A stretch of 64,000 nucleotides of DNA from Gentiana macrophylla (lineage: Eukaryota; Streptophyta; Magnoliopsida; Gentianales; Gentianaceae): contig CM047805.1 of assembly GCA_026214975.1 (NCBI GenBank), positions 194,370,601 through 194,434,600 on the forward strand. Reading direction: 5' to 3'. Of this stretch, positions 44,479-55,924 are shown piece by piece. Within the stretch, counting starts at the first letter, position 1; each line of letters begins with the position of its first letter. The translations under genes were made by a program, and so were the position numbers. The notes below the pieces were generated by a model. The model was not told the DNA's origin. It saw only the letters and a list, made by a program, of their open reading frames with translations, and did no database searches.

Positions 44479-45497
44479 ATGAGGCTTTTGGATGTCCAAA
44501 AGGAAATTTCCTATAAGCATGTAGCCAATCAAGCCATTGTACTGACCACAAATTTTATTCCAACTGCTGACACATCAGGTCTGTCTAAATCCTCTAGTTC
44601 ATTGACTTGGATCATAGATAGTGGTGCTACAGACCACATAGTTAGTAGCATTCACAATTTGCAATCTTCAAGACCTGTTCACAATATGTATGTTGGTTTA
44701 CCAAATGGTGCCAGTGTAAGAGTCACACATATAGGCACAATACATATAAATGATCAACCAATACTTTCATATGTCCTTTGTTTACCAGTGTTCAATTTCA
44801 ATTTAATATCTCTTGGCCAAACTAAATGCTAACCCTGATTTGACTATTATATTTGGTCTTGATTCTTGTCTGATCCAGGACAAGAGGCTTAGGAATCAGA
44901 TTGGATCAGCTAGAAAGTGTAAAGGCCTTTATGTTTTGCATAGTGGACATCACACTGTCAACCAACCTGCAGTTGTTAATTATGTTTCTTTGGATGATCA
45001 CTCATGTATTATAGATGAACAAGTCTGGCATTACAGACTTGGTCATCTGTCAAATAAAAGGCTTTCTGATTTACTTCATATTGATTCCTCTTATGCATCA
45101 TCAGAAACCTTGTCACATTTGTCAGTTTGCAAAACAAAAGAGAAACTCTTTTCCTTTAAGTACATCCTCTGTAAATGATGTTTTTGATCTTGTGCATTTT
45201 GATATACGGGGCCCCTATAAACAAAAAATTGTACATGGCCATGCTTACTTTCTTAATGTTGTTGATGATTACTCTAGATTTACTTGGATATATTTGTTAA
45301 AAGAAAAGTCTGAAGTTAGACAGTTAGTCCAGTCCTTCATTCAATATGCTTTAGTTCAATTTAACGAACATGTTAAAGTAGTGAGGTCAGACAATGGTGC
45401 TGAGTTTGATATGCCTGACTACTATGCAGAGAGAGGTATTATACACCAGTCATCATGTGTAGATACCCCACAACAAAATGGCATAGTAGAAAGAAAA
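44479..45497 (+). pseudogene. copia C protease and integrase N-terminal part
   Basis: Protease WIIDSGATDHI has the catalytic Asp-Ser-Gly at 44617-44625. It is followed (after a frameshift near 44820) by the GAG-pre-integrase block VWHYRLGHLSNKRLSDL. After another frame change come CHICQFAKQKR (zinc site), FDIRGPYK, NVVDDYSRFTWIYLL, VVRSDNGAEF (second catalytic Asp) and TPQQNGIVERK (catalytic Glu). The key residues are all present. The insertion of a solo LTR at 45498, right after VERK, and three frame changes inactivate it. Confidence 0.88.
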
Positions 45498-47076
45498 TGT
45501 TCAGGGTCAAATTGTATGATTTTTATAGATATATTTTATATCAATTTCCCCCGTATATGTATTATTTTCATAGAAGTAGGGCTTTATATCGAAATATTTA
45601 GTAAATGATGTTTTTAAGAGGTTAATTGCAAAACGTAACGAATTATGTGCTTAAATGATGATTTTATGTTATTTTGGAAATACGTTACGCTTTGGTATGT
45701 TTTCCTATTGTTGTAGATACTCATTGATGATGGAAGAGAGGATTTTAGAGAGCCATATTCGTGCTTGGAAAGGATCAATCAAAGTTATGGAAGATTGAAA
45801 GATATAAGGAAAGAAATCAATCAAGATAAATGTCGGAAAATCAGGATTCGGGTAGTGACGACCTTCCGACGCAGTTCTTGATATGATATAAACTGATTTG
45901 ACTCTCGACCTCAAGAGAAGAGTTGTAGGGCTTGAAGAGAGGATTCTACAGGAGTTTGAATCACTCCATTCCGACTTATGAGGCCCGAGATATGAGCGTT
46001 ACAAGTTTGGATGCTGTTGTTGAAAATAGCGGACGGGCGTCCGGATCTTCAAACGGGCGTCCAGCGTTTTTATCTTGTAGCAACCGACCTGAAAATTCTA
46101 TAAATACAGCAGCGAATTGAACCCTAAACATAACATTATTTTCAGCCGACTTTTTGACAAAGAAGGGCGGCCACTGAAAGATTTTGAGGGCCGATCACCC
46201 GAGCCTTGTGCTCGGGTGATCGGGTTAGATTAGGTTTTATTTTTCGTTTCTTTCATTCCTTTGTTCGACCATGATGATCTTTTGAAACTTTGAAACATGG
46301 AGCAGCCATGGGAGACTGTTTTGCAGCAGCTTTTATTTTCTTTCTATGGATGTTTTGTAAGTCTTTTTAATTAAAGTTCGTTTCTTTCCATGCGTTTATT
46401 TGTTAATGCAATTTATATCGAAAGATGTTGTTATTGATGTTTACCGTAGGACGAAAGTCGGTGTAAACGCGAGATCACCATAGGAAAGAATAGACGTTTT
46501 GATCTATATCAAACGAAAGTTGATAGGTTGAATGTCTAGGTTGTTAGATCTAGAAAATCTTGCACCTTGGTTTATTTTATGATGCGTTAATCTCCGTAAA
46601 TCGAAAGATGAGATTGATAGGCGAATTCATCTACGAAAGTAGGAATTCACACGCTTGATAGGTGAAACCACAACTTGAATTAAATCACTATAAGATAATC
46701 TAGGGAAGAAATTAAGGGTTGCGGGATGGTGGATTATGGTTCGTTCCATGTTTGATCGCTTCAGCCATTATCATGTTCGTTAGATAGATTTATTGTTGTA
46801 GTTTAGATTTATTTTATGTTGATCGCAATTATCCTTCCTGGCTTTGGATTAACAATCCTCTGTCCAGTTTACTTTTCCGTTTTAGTTTAGGTTTAGGTTA
46901 ATAAAGAAGAATTAATAAGTTAGATTCGACAGCCCAATTCCCTGAGGATCGATACCCGTACTTATCCAACTTTACTAGCAACTACCCGGTATTCGGCCGG
47001 TTAGGAGGTAGTTTTGCATGGTAGTATAGGTTTTATAAATTTTCTTTTGTTTTAATGATGCAAAATCTCCCCAACA
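45498..47076 (+). mobile_element. Athila-like solo LTR
   Basis: 1579 bp, TGTTCAGGGTC...CTCCCCAACA, perfect TSD GAAAA (45493-45497 and 47077-47081). It resembles the LTRs of elements D and E in order of blocks (TTTCCCCCGTAT near the start, GGACGGGCGTCC motifs, TATA box, CGATACCCG...CTTATCC near the end). Exact motif GGACGGGCGTCC at 46031-46042 and a CTATAAATA box at 46098-46106. It lacks any internal region. Confidence 0.9.
46098..46106 (+). promoter_or_regulatory. TATA box of the Athila-like solo LTR
   Basis: CTATAAATA about 55 bases downstream of the GGACGGGCGTCC motif. Confidence 0.6.
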
Positions 47077-47081
47077 GAAAA

Positions 47082-47717
47082 CATCAACACATTTTAAATG
47101 TTGCAAGGGCTTTGAAATTTCATTCTAACTTACCTCTAACCTATTGGGGTTATTGTGTTTCACATGCAATGCTTTTGATTAACCTAACTCCTTCACCAGT
47201 GATCAACCTTCAGACACCCTATTATGTATAATAAGCAATTTGACTACACTGAACTGAAAGTTTTTGGTTCTTTTGTATATGCTTGTACACAGTCACACAA
47301 TAGGACAAAATTTGATCCTAGGTCAAGATAGTGTATATATCTTGGAATGCCTAAGTTCACAAAAGGTCATATTTTGCTTGACAGACAAACTAGAGACATT
47401 TTTATATCTAGGGATGTACAATTCTATGAAAAATATTTCCTTACTTATCAAATCTCTGAGATATTCAACAGTCACTGTGCCCTTGCCTGTGCCATATGAG
47501 ATTACTACCGATTAGGTGGTCCAGCATCATTATACAAATGAAGATGCAACTCAGGATTCTCCACAGATTGAAGATCCTCCCACACAAGCTGTTCAACATG
47601 AAACCAGAAGGTCCAGCAGATAGAGACATACCCCTACATACCTTAAAGAGTATGTAGTGCCTACAAAGAAATCACCACATTCAATCAATAATGTGATGAC
47701 TTATGATAAGCTGCCGG
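47082..47717 (+). pseudogene. copia C integrase, C-terminal part and linker
   Basis: Continues the integrase after the solo LTR: HILNVARALKFHSNLPL, YWGYCVSHAMLLIN, TELKVFGSFVYACT and YLGMPKFTKGHILLD blocks are readable in shifting frames, then the variable linker. A stop follows the LQTPYYV block near 47230. It ends at YDKLP, where the hAT-like element begins. Confidence 0.82.
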
Positions 47718-48402
47718 TCTGAGCGTGGTTCGGTTTGGTCGGTTTCGGTTCGGGTTTTACACATAGTTATTCGGTTTGGTTGACATATTTTACCACCCAA
47801 ACCAAACCCAAACTATGTCGAACCCAATGGTTTGGTTTGGGTTGGTTTCAGTTTGGATCCGGTTTGGTTTCGGTTTCACAAGTCTGAACTACACATTATT
47901 ATAAATCACAATTTTCATCTGAAGTATTTAAATATAAAGTAAAAACATATTAAAGGTACATCATGGCTAATTACTTAATAACATTAGTGCACACAACATA
48001 TTCAAAAGCCACTTAATAACAAATAGCAAATGTACATCAAGGCTAATTACTTGTTAGTTGTTATTACATATATTACAATAGCAAACGTACATCATCAATT
48101 CATTCATGGCCCTAATTAATACAACAAAATGTACAAAAGTGGCAACTCATGTGCCTAATTAGTACAACATCTAATGTACTACTACTAGGATTTATTTGGG
48201 TTGAGTAATATTGGGTCTATATATATATGGTTGGGAATTTGGTTCGGTTTTGGTTTGGGTGGTTTCTAATTAGGTTAATCCGAAACCAGACCATTTAAAT
48301 TCGGTTCGGTTTCAATCCAAACCGATTTGATCGGCTTTCTCTTGGTTTGGTTTATTTCGGTTCGGTTCAGATTGGTTTTTCGGTTTTTTTTGCTCATGCC
48401 TA
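47718..48402. mobile_element. hAT-like non-autonomous element rich in GGTTCGG
   Basis: It interrupts the copia C frame within a YDKLPV codon run. Its ends CTGAGCGTGGTTCGG and (complement of the right end) GGCATGAGCAAAA resemble each other and the TAGG-type ends of plant hAT elements. The flanks AAGCTGCCGG and AAGCCGG look like a TSD damaged by a 2-bp deletion. The interior has repeated GGTTCGGTTTGG and GGTTTGGTTTCGG on both flanks and no transposase. Confidence 0.55.
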
Positions 48403-48642
48403 TAAGCCGGTTAACAACTATCAGAAGTTTGTCTGTGCAGTAAACAATATTCAAGAACCTAAGACCTATAATCAGGCAATAAGACAAGAATGTTGGAGGG
48501 AGGCTATGCAAAAGGAACTTGATGCCTTACAAGCAACAAAGACTTGGGAAATTGTAACCCTGCCACCTGGAAAATCTACAATAGGATGTAAATGGGTGTA
48601 CAAGGTTAAATACCATGTTGATGGTGTTGAAATAGTGTCCTA
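48403..48642 (+). pseudogene. copia C reverse transcriptase, first block
   Basis: Open frame with CAVNNIQEPKTYNQAIR, WREAMQKELDALQATKTWE and GCKWVYKVKYHVDG, the N-terminal start of copia RVT_2. It breaks off at 48642, where unrelated sequence starting TGTCCTAAATCC begins. Confidence 0.9.
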
Positions 48643-48726
48643 AATCCAATCGGGGTGGACCGGATCCGACCGGGTTGGATCATTTCTACTATTTCTTTGT
48701 GTTTATACATATATTAAATAGCTAAC
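48643..48726. other. Unassigned 84-bp repeat fragment
   Basis: Starts TGTCCTAAATCC at the break of copia C, possibly the end of another LTR. It is cut by the LTR of element D. Confidence 0.35.
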
Positions 48727-50171
48727 TGTTCACGGATTTATCTAATGCAAAATAAACAAGTAATAAAATTTATAAATCCGGCTTACCTCAAGTGCAAGGA
48801 TCGTAGTAAAGAGGTTGATACCGGGTCGATCTTACGGGGAACTAACGATTGGTAATCCTAGTCTTTGTTTAACTAACTATGTCACGAAAACTAACCTAAA
48901 CAGCAAATAAAACTAAACGACATCGAAAGTAAAGATAACACGAATCTAAAATCGCGAGAAGAATGAATCTAAAGCCAGGAAGATACGGGTTGCGTAACAA
49001 TTTAAACTACAACTAAACCTAAGATGCAATAAGAAGATTTGATTAAACTAAACAATTCAAGTTTTAAAGGATTAAATTCAAATTATAACGAACAAACGAG
49101 CGATTGATCCACCTATCCTATCAACATTCAATTCCTAATCAGATTAATTCGTGACTTCTAACCAAGTTGTGATTCACCTCATCTAAAGTACGAACCCTAA
49201 TTTCTTAGATAGTCCATCTATTAATCTCTATCTTTCGATCTAAGATTAACGCTTTTTCTAACCAAAGATGTGAACTTTAATGTTTCTAATCTAGAAATCT
49301 AACCTATTAACTCTCGTTATATAGATCAAGTAACTATTCTTTTATCATGGGGATCTAGGGTTTACATGACATTCATCAAAGTAAAACAATCAAGCATGCA
49401 CATCTTTCGATATAATTGCAATAAACATTCAAACATGATAAAGAAACAACTTGTATTAAAAACTCACAAATTAATCAAGATTCGAATCTGAATAGTTGAC
49501 GGATAGGCTTCACAATGCTCGTTTAAGGGCTTTTAGCCTCTAAGCATCCTCTTGAAAGCTTGGAATTGTTGAAGAAAGGAACATAAAACTAACTAATTTA
49601 ATCTAGGATTTAAGTGCATAAAACTGAAGGAAAAGTATGTAAAAACGCAGCTTGAGCCGCCCCTAGGATTAGGGTTTTGAGTAATGTGTAATTTTTCTTC
49701 CTTAATGTGGAAAAACGCAGCTGTATTTATAGATGTCAAAGTCGGCTGTGCTGAGGCGGTGGACGGACGGGCGTCCGGTCTTCCTGAACGCTCGTTCGCT
49801 CAGCTTTTGAACTCCCTGTATTGAAATCGCACCTCCGGACGCCCGTTCACTCAATCAAACGCCCGTCCACTCTGGACGGAACCTCTTTTATCATCATATT
49901 CATATATTTCGACTCTTATCTTCATTTAATCACCAATTGAGCATCAACACATATCTATAACACATTAAAACATCGCAAAACGTAATATCATCCAAATAAT
50001 CATAAAATCAAAATTAAAACACCAAAATTAACCTATTTTGCGAATAACTCATTAAAAACCTCATTTACTCAATAATTCCATTAAACACTCGTTTCTTATG
50101 CAAATTATACAAATATGAGGGAAATTATCATAAAATATAGCATTATAAAACGTATAAAATCACCCTTAACA
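48727..50171 (-). repeat. 3' LTR of element D
   Basis: 1445 bp. Plus-strand ends are TGTTCACGGATTTA and CACCCTTAACA. The TATA box CTATAAATA (minus) is at 49724-49732. GGACG-type motifs cluster at 49757-49880, including an exact GGACGGGCGTCC at 49765-49776. It is the same subfamily as the LTR of element E but clearly diverged. Confidence 0.85.
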
Positions 50172-50186
50172 ACTCCCCCACACTTA
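50172..50186 (-). other. Polypurine tract of element D
   Basis: Minus strand reads AAGTGTGGGGGAGTT, identical in type to the tract before the 3' LTR of element E. Confidence 0.8.
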
Positions 50187-50490
50187 GCTCTTGCTCGTCC
50201 TGAGCAAAACAAAATGAAAATTAGTGCTCGAAACGAAAACAGACATCTCAGACAATGTAGCATAGATCCAATAAATCAGAAGTTCACCACTGTGTGTGCA
50301 TAGCCATAGCAAACTTCCACAAAATCCAAACTTGAGAAACTCAAAGCAAAACTAGCTAATACCCCCTCGTAGACTAGCAATAAATGACGCTCATAAGATG
50401 TACCCTACAAACGTAAAATATCCCGAAAAGAATGATCGAATATATCTAGGGCCTTTCTGAGATACTCAGAGGATAATCCTTATAGCATAT

Positions 50491-52047
50491 TGTTAAGGGT
50501 GATTTTATACGATTTATAATGCTATATTTTATGATAATTTCCCCCGTATTTGTATGAATTTGCATAAGAAACGAGTGTTTAATGGATATATTGAGCAAAT
50601 GAGATTTTAAATGAGTTAATCGCAAACTTGGTTAATTTTGGTGTTTTAATTGTGATTTTATGATTATTTGAGCATTATTACATTTTGCGATGTTTTTATG
50701 TGTTATAGATACATGTTTGAGGCTCAAAAGATGATCAAATTTGATTAAGTTCGAGCTAATTGATGATAAAAGAGATAATGAAGAAGTGGGATAGAGATAG
50801 AAGAGATAAAGATCAATAAATCAAAATTCAATCATATCAAACTGGCGTCCAGAATCTCCGTCTAGTGGACGGGCGTCTGATGTAATTGAACGAGCGTCCA
50901 GGATGACATCTTTGATTCAGGAAGTTTGGACGCTGGAGTGGACGCTGGATGGACGAGCGTCTGATCATGACTCGGCCCGATTCGAAGTTTTATTGAAGAG
51001 TGGACGGCCCATGCGTTCAAGGTTTTCAGACGGGCGTCCGGTAGCCGACTTTTTCGAACCGACTTAGAAATCTATATATAGCGGTTGTTTCTCAACCCTA
51101 AGAGACGATACACTCATTATTCAAAACCCTAAACCTAGGGGCGGCTTTAGGCTGCGTTTTCCTCTCTTTTATTCCAGCTTTTATGCACTTTAGATTTAGA
51201 TCAAACTAGTTACTTTTTATGCAATTATTTTCGCAAATTTGAGTTCTTTGAGGATGTTCGAAGCTAAAAGCTTCATCAAACGAGTATTGTGAAGCCATCC
51301 AACAATTGTTGATTTCATTTTCATCGATTATACTGTGAGTTTTTATTAAAGGTTGTTTCTTATTCATGTTTAATTTGTTTAATTGCTCTTATATCGGAAG
51401 ATATGCATGTGTTGATTGTTTATTGTTGATGGAAATCTTAATAAACCTTAGATCACCATGAATAAGAATAATAATTTGAATCTATCATAACAGAAGTTAA
51501 TAGGTTTAATTGCTAGATTATAAACGTAAAGTTTGCACCTTTGGTTAGAAAACGCGTTAATCTTGCATTGGAAGATAATAGATTAATAGATGAAATTTCT
51601 AAGGAATTAGGGTTCATATTTAGATAAGGTGAATCACAACCTAGATAAAAACCACAATATAATCGAGATAGGAAATCAATGCTTGTTGGATAGGTGGATC
51701 AAGCCTCGTTTGTTCGTTATACACTTGATTTAAATCCTTAAAAACTTGAATTTGTTTAGTTAGTTTACTTTTATTTGCATCTTAGATTAGTTAGTTAAAG
51801 GTTCGCAACCCGTATTCTTCCTAGCTTTGGATTACATCCTCTGTCTAGTTTTATTTTCTGTTTTGTTTTGTTTTATTCGCTGTTTAGATTAGTTTCGTGA
51901 CATAGTTTAGGTTAGACAAAAACTAGAATCACAATTGTTCAGTTCCCCGTAAAATCGACCCGGCATTAACCACTATTACTACGATCCTTATACTTGAGGT
52001 TAACCGGATTATTACTTGTTTGTTTTGTGTTAATAAAATCCGTGACA
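50491..52047 (+). repeat. 5' LTR of element E
   Basis: 1557 bp, TGTTAAGGGTGATTTTATAC...AATCCGTGACA. It has a GGACG-type motif cluster at about 50845-51046 and a TATA box at 51071-51080. Near the end it has the TTCCCCGTAAAATCGACCC block typical of this group. Confidence 0.92.
51071..51080 (+). promoter_or_regulatory. TATA box in the 5' LTR of element E
   Basis: TCTATATATA, about 25 bases downstream of the last GGACGGGCGTCC-like motif. It is conserved in the 3' LTR at 63241-63250. Confidence 0.7.
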
Positions 52048-52053
52048 AGTTTT

Positions 52054-52071
52054 TGGCGCCGTTGCCGGGGA
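52054..52071 (+). other. Primer binding site of element E
   Basis: TGGCGCCGTTGCCGGGGA six bases after the LTR end, the PBS type known from Athila/Tat elements. Confidence 0.9.
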
Positions 52072-52645
52072 ACCGGACGGTTGTCTAGTTTTTGTTTTTC
52101 GCTTTTTTCGTTTTGTTTTTGTTTTTGTTTTTCTTGTTTTTATTTCGTTTTAAATTCTGCTTTTAGTTGATAAACGTTTGGGTAATTAGTTAATTAGGGT
52201 TTTAGCTTAGGGTTTAAGGTTCTCTTGTGATTAGTTCTCTGCTCTTCTCTTCTTCTCGTCTTACCTTCCTTCTTTTTCGCAAATTTTTTCGATTACATTC
52301 GATTTTCCCGCTACCAAACGGGCGTGCCTGGAAATTGGACGCCCGTCATTGGAAAATTATCAAACATTCTGTTTTTATTCACTTAGACGAAGCGTCCATA
52401 AAATTTGGACGCCCGTTTCAAGTATTCTTCCTTTCAGACGAGCGTTTGGACCACTAAACGTCCGTCCAGTCCAAATTCCAACCGGACGCCCGTCCAAACT
52501 CTTGGACGTCCGTCTGATCCCTTTTCTTCAATAATTTTGTTTCCTTTTCTTCTTTCCTTTTCCTTTCTTTAGGTTTTTAATTTTTGGTTTAGGCTTTTAA
52601 TTTCTTAGTTTTTAAGCTTCGTTTCACTTGTTTTTGGTCCGGTTT
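52072..52645 (+). other. Untranslated leader of element E with GGACG-type motifs
   Basis: T-rich leader without a coding signature. Motifs related to GGACGCCCGTCC occur at about 52315-52520 (exact match at 52484-52495). No TATA box follows them here. Confidence 0.7.
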
Positions 52646-54141
52646 ATGCAAACTCGGAGCCAAAAAGGACCGTTATTATACACCCCTGACCCCGAGCGAA
52701 CCGTAGTCCGGCCAAACAGCGGATATTCCGCTCGCGGTTACGCGACGAGCGAACAAGATCTTGAAGAGCAACTAGCCAAGGAAATCACTGATTTTGTGAT
52801 AATGGCCGCTAATAATAGACGTACGTTGGCGGACTACGCCATGCCAGGCGAAGTCAAAGTCAACCCGGCTATTGTTATCCCAGCCATTACTGCACAAACC
52901 TTCGAACTCAAGCCGGGACTTATCCAGATGATGCAGCATGCATCAATCTTTCATGGCTATCAATCAGAGAATCCGCATACCCACTTACATACATTCTTGG
53001 AGATATGCGGCACTACACGCATCCAAAGAGTAAATGAGGATGCGATCAAGCTTAAACTGTTTCCATTTTCTTTGAAAGGAGAGGCTAAAGAGTGGTACAC
53101 CTCTCTCCTCTCGAATCTATCACCACCTGGGCAGAACTCGAAAAGGAGTTCTTGAGTCAATATTTTCCACCTTCAACGACGGCCCAAGAGTGTTTAAATG
53201 AAATATTCACTTTCTATCGAGAAAGAGAATGAATCCTTCTTCGAATGTTGGAAGAGATTCAAGTCTCTTCTTAGAAAGTGTCCCCACCATGGCTTGCCCT
53301 TTGGAAAGGCAAGTCAACACCTTCTTTAGTGGATTGACCGAGCTCACCAAAGGCATGGTCAATAGTTCTTACAGTGGGGCATTTCAAGAAGAAAACAACC
53401 AAGAGGATGGGCATTGTTTGAGGACATTGCAAAGTATAACTATGCCCCCTCTTATCAAGCAATCCAAGCACCTCCTCCTCCCAAGGTTGAGGAGGTTAAC
53501 ATGCAAAGTTTGATCGCCATGCCGCAGAAGCGGATGGCAACACCTCAAGTTTCAAATCCGATAAATCAAACTTCTTCTTTCCACGTAACCCTCGTGTTCA
53601 CATCGCTAAAATCGTTGTCGACCGGCCATATGAATGGCGGTGTCAATTTAATCCTCGCACCTTATCAAGTGAATGTTGTTCATGATTATGGGCAAGTACA
53701 ATCAAGTCACATGTCGAATTGTGACGAGGTGGGGCACACTTCTAGATTACGTCCTATGAACAGGCGAATCGTTGAAGTGAATGCATTCTATGGCCGAACA
53801 ATCAAAGGTTCAATCGCCGGCGAATAATTTTCAAAACCAAGGGTTTAGTCAACCTTCAAGTTTTAATCCTAATTCAATTTTAATTGAATCAAAATTTCAA
53901 TAGAAACCCTGGTTTTAATCAGAACCAAAATTCAAAATTTTCCAATCCTACTCAAAGGTTCAATCAGAATTTGCCCGCCAATTCTAATTCTGCAGTCCAA
54001 AGTCGGCCCAGTCAGCCCTATGCTCAAAATTTCCAAAATTCTCAAAGCCCCTCCCAATCTAACAATCTTGAAGCTAAATTGGAGGAGCAAAGTAGATCAA
54101 TGAAGAATCTGGAGAGACAAATTGGGCAACTGGCTGAATAG
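52646..54141 (+). pseudogene. Athila-like gag
   Basis: The ATG at 52646 opens MQTRSQKGPLLYTPDPER. TLADYAMPGE, FELKPGLIQMMQ, FHGYQSENPHTHLHTFLEIC and LKLFPFSLKGEAKEWY are the usual Athila gag core. A frameshift near 53105 is followed by the EFLSQYFPPS and YRERE..SFFECWKRFKSLL blocks, then QVNTFFSGLTELTKGMV and IAKYNYAPSYQ in further frames. A degraded knuckle (CDEVGHTS) lies near 53722, and an Asn/Gln/Ser-rich tail ends in a coiled-coil-like SMKNLERQIGQLAE. At least four frame changes. Confidence 0.85.
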
Positions 54142-55060
54142 TTAGCTTCTAGACCCCCAGGGCAGCCGCCCAGTTTCACCGAGAAGAATCCAAAGGGTGG
54201 TCAAGTTGCTCAGGCTGACTTGAACAAAGGCCCATATACTGACCTCGTGCCATCAATTCAATACGGTAAAGAGGAGGCCAGTGCAATGAATCTGAGAAGC
54301 GGTACTCAAGTTAGTGGTCCTTCCCATCAGGGAAACCACTAGCCCCTCCTGCCATTGATAAGGCAGGAGGGGAAGCTGAGCAACTACACTCCCCTCAACT
54401 GCAAGAGAAAACTCAGGTGGCTGAAAATCTGAAAAAGCTGTTCGATGGAACGATCTGGAAAAAAAAAAAAGCCGCCTCTCGAAAAGCCGATCCACGACTA
54501 TAAGAAAATCTGAAAAAAAGTCATTCGATGGAAGGATCTGGAAGACAAAGCTGTAAGTGCATCCTCAAAGAAAATCTTTTCTGAGAGGGACCTTAAGAAG
54601 CTTCCATTTCCACCGAGAAAGAGCAACATTCCCTTAATTGAGGACAAAAAGTACGACAAGGTGCTAAACCTTTTGAAAAATACTCAGGTAAATCTTCCAT
54701 TATCAGAAGTCTTGGTTGAAATGCCTAAGTATACAAAATTTATCAAGGATGTTGTGTCTTCGAAAAAGAAGTTGAGGCATGGAAAGGCAAATTGGTGAGG
54801 ATTGCTCCATGATTAATTATGAAGACTTACCAATTAAAAGAGGTGACCTGGTAAGTTCGTGACTTACAGATATTAATGGGAGGTCTAGTCTTCCCTAATT
54901 CTTTGTGTGATCTAGGTGCCTCTATAAGTCTTATGCCAATGTCTCGTATGCAAACATTTCGGTTTACAAAGCCTTCTAGAACCCATTACTATGAGTTTAC
55001 AATTACGATAGATCTTCTAAGAAAGCTTCAGGATCCCGAAAGACGTTTTGGTTCAGATTG
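54142..55060 (+). pseudogene. Athila-like gag-protease linker and protease
   Basis: NPKGGQ...AMNLRSGTQV is the conserved segment before Athila protease. FPPRKSNIPLIEDKKYDKVL and EMPKYTKFIKDVVSSKKKL follow, then the aspartic protease active site as SLCDLGASISLMPMS near 54898-54942. An A-run (54460-54471) with a local duplication (ATCTGAAAAA...TCGATGGAA) and several stops break the frame. Confidence 0.8.
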
Positions 55061-55389
55061 ATAGATTTACCTTTCCATCGATTGGTATGTTTTAGATTTG
55101 GAGAAAGATGAAAACGCCCCCCGATTCTTGGAAGACCTTTCTTATCTCTGACTAGAGCCCTCATCGATTGCGATGGTGGGCAAGTGACTATCCGAGTTGG
55201 TGATCAAGAGGTGAGTTACAATGTCTTAAAGTCCATTCAAGTACCCTCGGCCCTCCAACCGGCTTTTCTATTGATTATATGACGGATGATTTCACCGATT
55301 ATATGGATAAGCAAGTCATGGTGTAGAAAGTTTGAATATGAGCGATTGGTTGATAATTTAAATACTCATGGTGTGGTCAATCTAGATCA

Positions 55390-55924
55390 ATGCTTGGTGA
55401 TTTTGAGGAAGAATTGTTGGAAGGAGAAGCTTTGGCGGTGGGACCACAGAGTAAACTCGGTGATATTGAGTTGAAAAGTGGAGATCTCAAGTCGAGTTTA
55501 GAAGACCCCCCTGCTGATTTGGTGTTGAAGCCGTTGCCTAAACATCTTAAGTATGTGTTTTTAAGAGAAGGTGACAAGCTTCCATTGATTATATCTGCCA
55601 AGCTGTCTCGTTTAGAGGAGATGAAATTAATCAACGTCTTGAAGAAGAATGAAAAAGCCTTTGGTTGGCAAGTATTAGATATCAGAGGGATATCTCATGA
55701 CATCTGTATGCATAAGATAAAGACTAATGAGGGTGCGAAATGTGTTAGATGACCTGCAGGAGGCTCAACCTCATATGCAAGAAGTCGTTAAAAGGAAATC
55801 ATCAAACTTACGGACATGGGAATCATTTATGCCATCGCGGATAGTGAATGGGTTTCCCGACTCAAGTAGTTCCCAAGAAAGGAGGAATTACGATTGAGAA
55901 GAATGAGAAGGAGAGGAAATAGCA
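55390..55924 (+). pseudogene. Pol region upstream of the RT core
   Basis: 120-codon open segment (55390-55752) with LPKHLKYVFL, LPLIISAKLS and NEKAFGWQVLDIRGIS, the conserved region before RT in Athila pol. Decayed sequence corresponding to the CxHKI...GxxGxxYPIxDSxWVSPxxxVPKKGG block follows (55760-55900). Confidence 0.8.

Larger units (their letters stand above)
42920..48642 (+). mobile_element. Ty1/copia retrotransposon C, 5' part
   Basis: 5' LTR (about 42920-43174), PBS, gag, zinc knuckle, protease, integrase and the start of RT occur in copia order on the plus strand. An Athila-like solo LTR and a hAT-like element are inserted. After 48642, within the first RT block, it is replaced by other repeat sequence, so the rest of RT, RNase H and the 3' LTR are missing. 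Confidence 0.88.
48727..50490 (-). mobile_element. Athila-like gypsy element D, 3' end
   Basis: The minus-strand 3' LTR (48727-50171) plus about 320 bp of the adjacent internal region (50172-50490). The latter is the reverse complement of a relative of 62350-62665 in element E, including the PPT region. It is truncated at 50490 by insertion of element E; the rest would lie beyond the window end. The fragment carries no coding domain. Confidence 0.85.

Noticed and set aside
55377..55634. 85-codon minus-strand ORF
   Set aside because: Antisense shadow of the pol segment at 55390-55752.
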